64,000 nucleotides of DNA from Actinomadura chibensis NBRC 106107 (GTDB lineage Bacteria; Actinomycetota; Actinomycetes; Streptosporangiales; Streptosporangiaceae), in the NCBI RefSeq assembly GCF_001552135.1, contig NZ_BCQP01000008.1:1-64000 (forward strand), written 5' to 3'. Within the stretch, counting starts at the first letter, position 1. Every line of letters starts with the position of its first letter. Under the pieces are notes generated by a model. It saw only the letters and a program-made list of their open reading frames with translations, did no database searches and was not told where the DNA came from. The translations under genes were made by a program, and so were the position numbers. Positions 63,533 to 64,000 of the stretch are shown here, piece by piece.

Positions 63533-64000
63533 TCAGCCGCGGCGGCGCGGGTCGCGGCCGTGCGGGTCGATGCGGCGCGGCAGCGGCTCCCGCCCGGCGG
63601 GCTGCGCCGGCGCCGGACGCGCCTGGATCTGGTCGATCGGCAGCTCCACCGGCTCGTCGGCGAGCGTGAACTCCTCGCCGTGGTGCGACAGCTTGATCGC
63701 CGGGCCGTCGAGCAGCTCGTAGAGGGCCGACTCGCCGGTGACGTTGACCCGGACGCGGCTGCCCCGGTACGTCATCCGGAACGCCAGCCTGCTGATGCCG
63801 CCCGGCAGCCGCGGCGCGAACCGCAGCTCGCCCCGCCCGGCCCGCATCCCGCCGAACCCGGCGACGAGACCGCTCCACGCGCCCGCCATCGACGCGATGT
63901 GCAGCCCGTCGCGGGTGTTGCGGTTCAGGTCGTGCAGGTCCATCAGGGCGGTCTCGCCGAGGTAGTCGTGCGCCAGCTCCAGCTGCCCGACCTCCGCCGC
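63533..64000 (-). CDS. Glycoside hydrolase family 65 (maltose/trehalose phosphorylase type), C-terminal part
   Basis: Partial: the gene enters from beyond position 64000 and stops at 63533, giving 155 codons here. The sequence YLGETALMDLHDLNRNTRDGLHIASMAGAWSGLVAGFGGMR is the conserved end of the (alpha/alpha)6 barrel of family 65 phosphorylases, followed by the C-terminal beta-sheet domain (FRMTYRGSRVRVNVTG). These enzymes phosphorolyse alpha-glucosides such as maltose, trehalose or kojibiose. Catalytic residues lie outside the window, so activity and substrate cannot be judged. Confidence 0.88.
   Translation of the reverse strand, partial: AAEVGQLELAHDYLGETALMDLHDLNRNTRDGLHIASMAGAWSGLVAGFGGMRAGRGELRFAPRLPGGISRLAFRMTYRGSRVRVNVTGESALYELLDGPAIKLSHHGEEFTLADEPVELPIDQIQARPAPAQPAGREPLPRRIDPHGRDPRRRG

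Overview
The window is very GC-rich, with strong third-codon-position GC bias, frequent GTG and TTG starts and tightly coupled genes (ATGA/GTGA overlaps). The gene set (leaderless TANNNT promoters, S1 with an actinobacterial start and Gly-rich tail, xerD-parA-scpA-scpB-rluB-aroH-tyrA-cmk-der order, GTP-type PEP carboxykinase, ectABCD) indicates a chromosomal segment of a filamentous actinomycete. Thermomonosporaceae, for example Actinomadura, is my inference only. I see no rRNA, tRNA, insertion sequence, prophage or CRISPR array.

Layout. 1-6.7 kb: polysaccharide deacetylase, rpsA with its own promoter and terminator, a membrane-anchored endonuclease/exonuclease/phosphatase protein, an acetyltransferase, coaE and a secreted subtilisin-inhibitor-like protein. 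6.7-19 kb is the accessory part: a three-gene minus-strand set (candidate scabin/pierisin-type ADP-ribosyltransferase toxin, a small unknown gene, a type VII secretion-associated protein), then a 1954-residue TIR / degenerate phosphoesterase / NACHT / pentapeptide / WD40 protein that looks like a bacterial NLR-type immune sensor, then an ArsB/SLC13-like permease, a cupin-inositol monophosphatase fusion and a two-helix membrane protein of unknown function. 19-31 kb: orphan sensor kinase, uvrB, a tandem duplication that produced two acetyltransferases and left a uvrB fossil, GDSL hydrolase, two TetR modules with visible operators, a CapA-like protein and a nitronate monooxygenase. 31-33 kb: a thiolase-like/DUF35 pair that shares a 17-bp palindrome with the nitronate monooxygenase gene.

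33-39.5 kb is an osmoprotection block: ectABCD makes ectoine and hydroxyectoine, and ehuBCDA, directly downstream on the same strand, imports them; a large hairpin separates the two. 40-46 kb: proline iminopeptidase, a repetitive coiled-coil protein, pyrG and a NUDIX hydrolase. 46-54.6 kb is a conserved chromosome-maintenance and core-metabolism run: xerD, parA, a SecDF-P1-head-like membrane protein, scpA, scpB, rluB, aroH, tyrA, cmk and der.

54.7-64 kb: small membrane proteins, a nucleoside-deoxyribosyltransferase-like/NUDIX fusion, a molybdate module (MerR-TOBE regulator, modA, modB, modC), PEP carboxykinase with Crp-like and DasR-like sites upstream, a repeat/hairpin-rich spacer, an HdeD-like membrane protein, soxR, and the 3' end of a family 65 glycoside hydrolase/phosphorylase running off the window. 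At least nine genes have a TANNNT -10 box only 6-8 nt before the start codon and no Shine-Dalgarno sequence, so leaderless translation appears common here.
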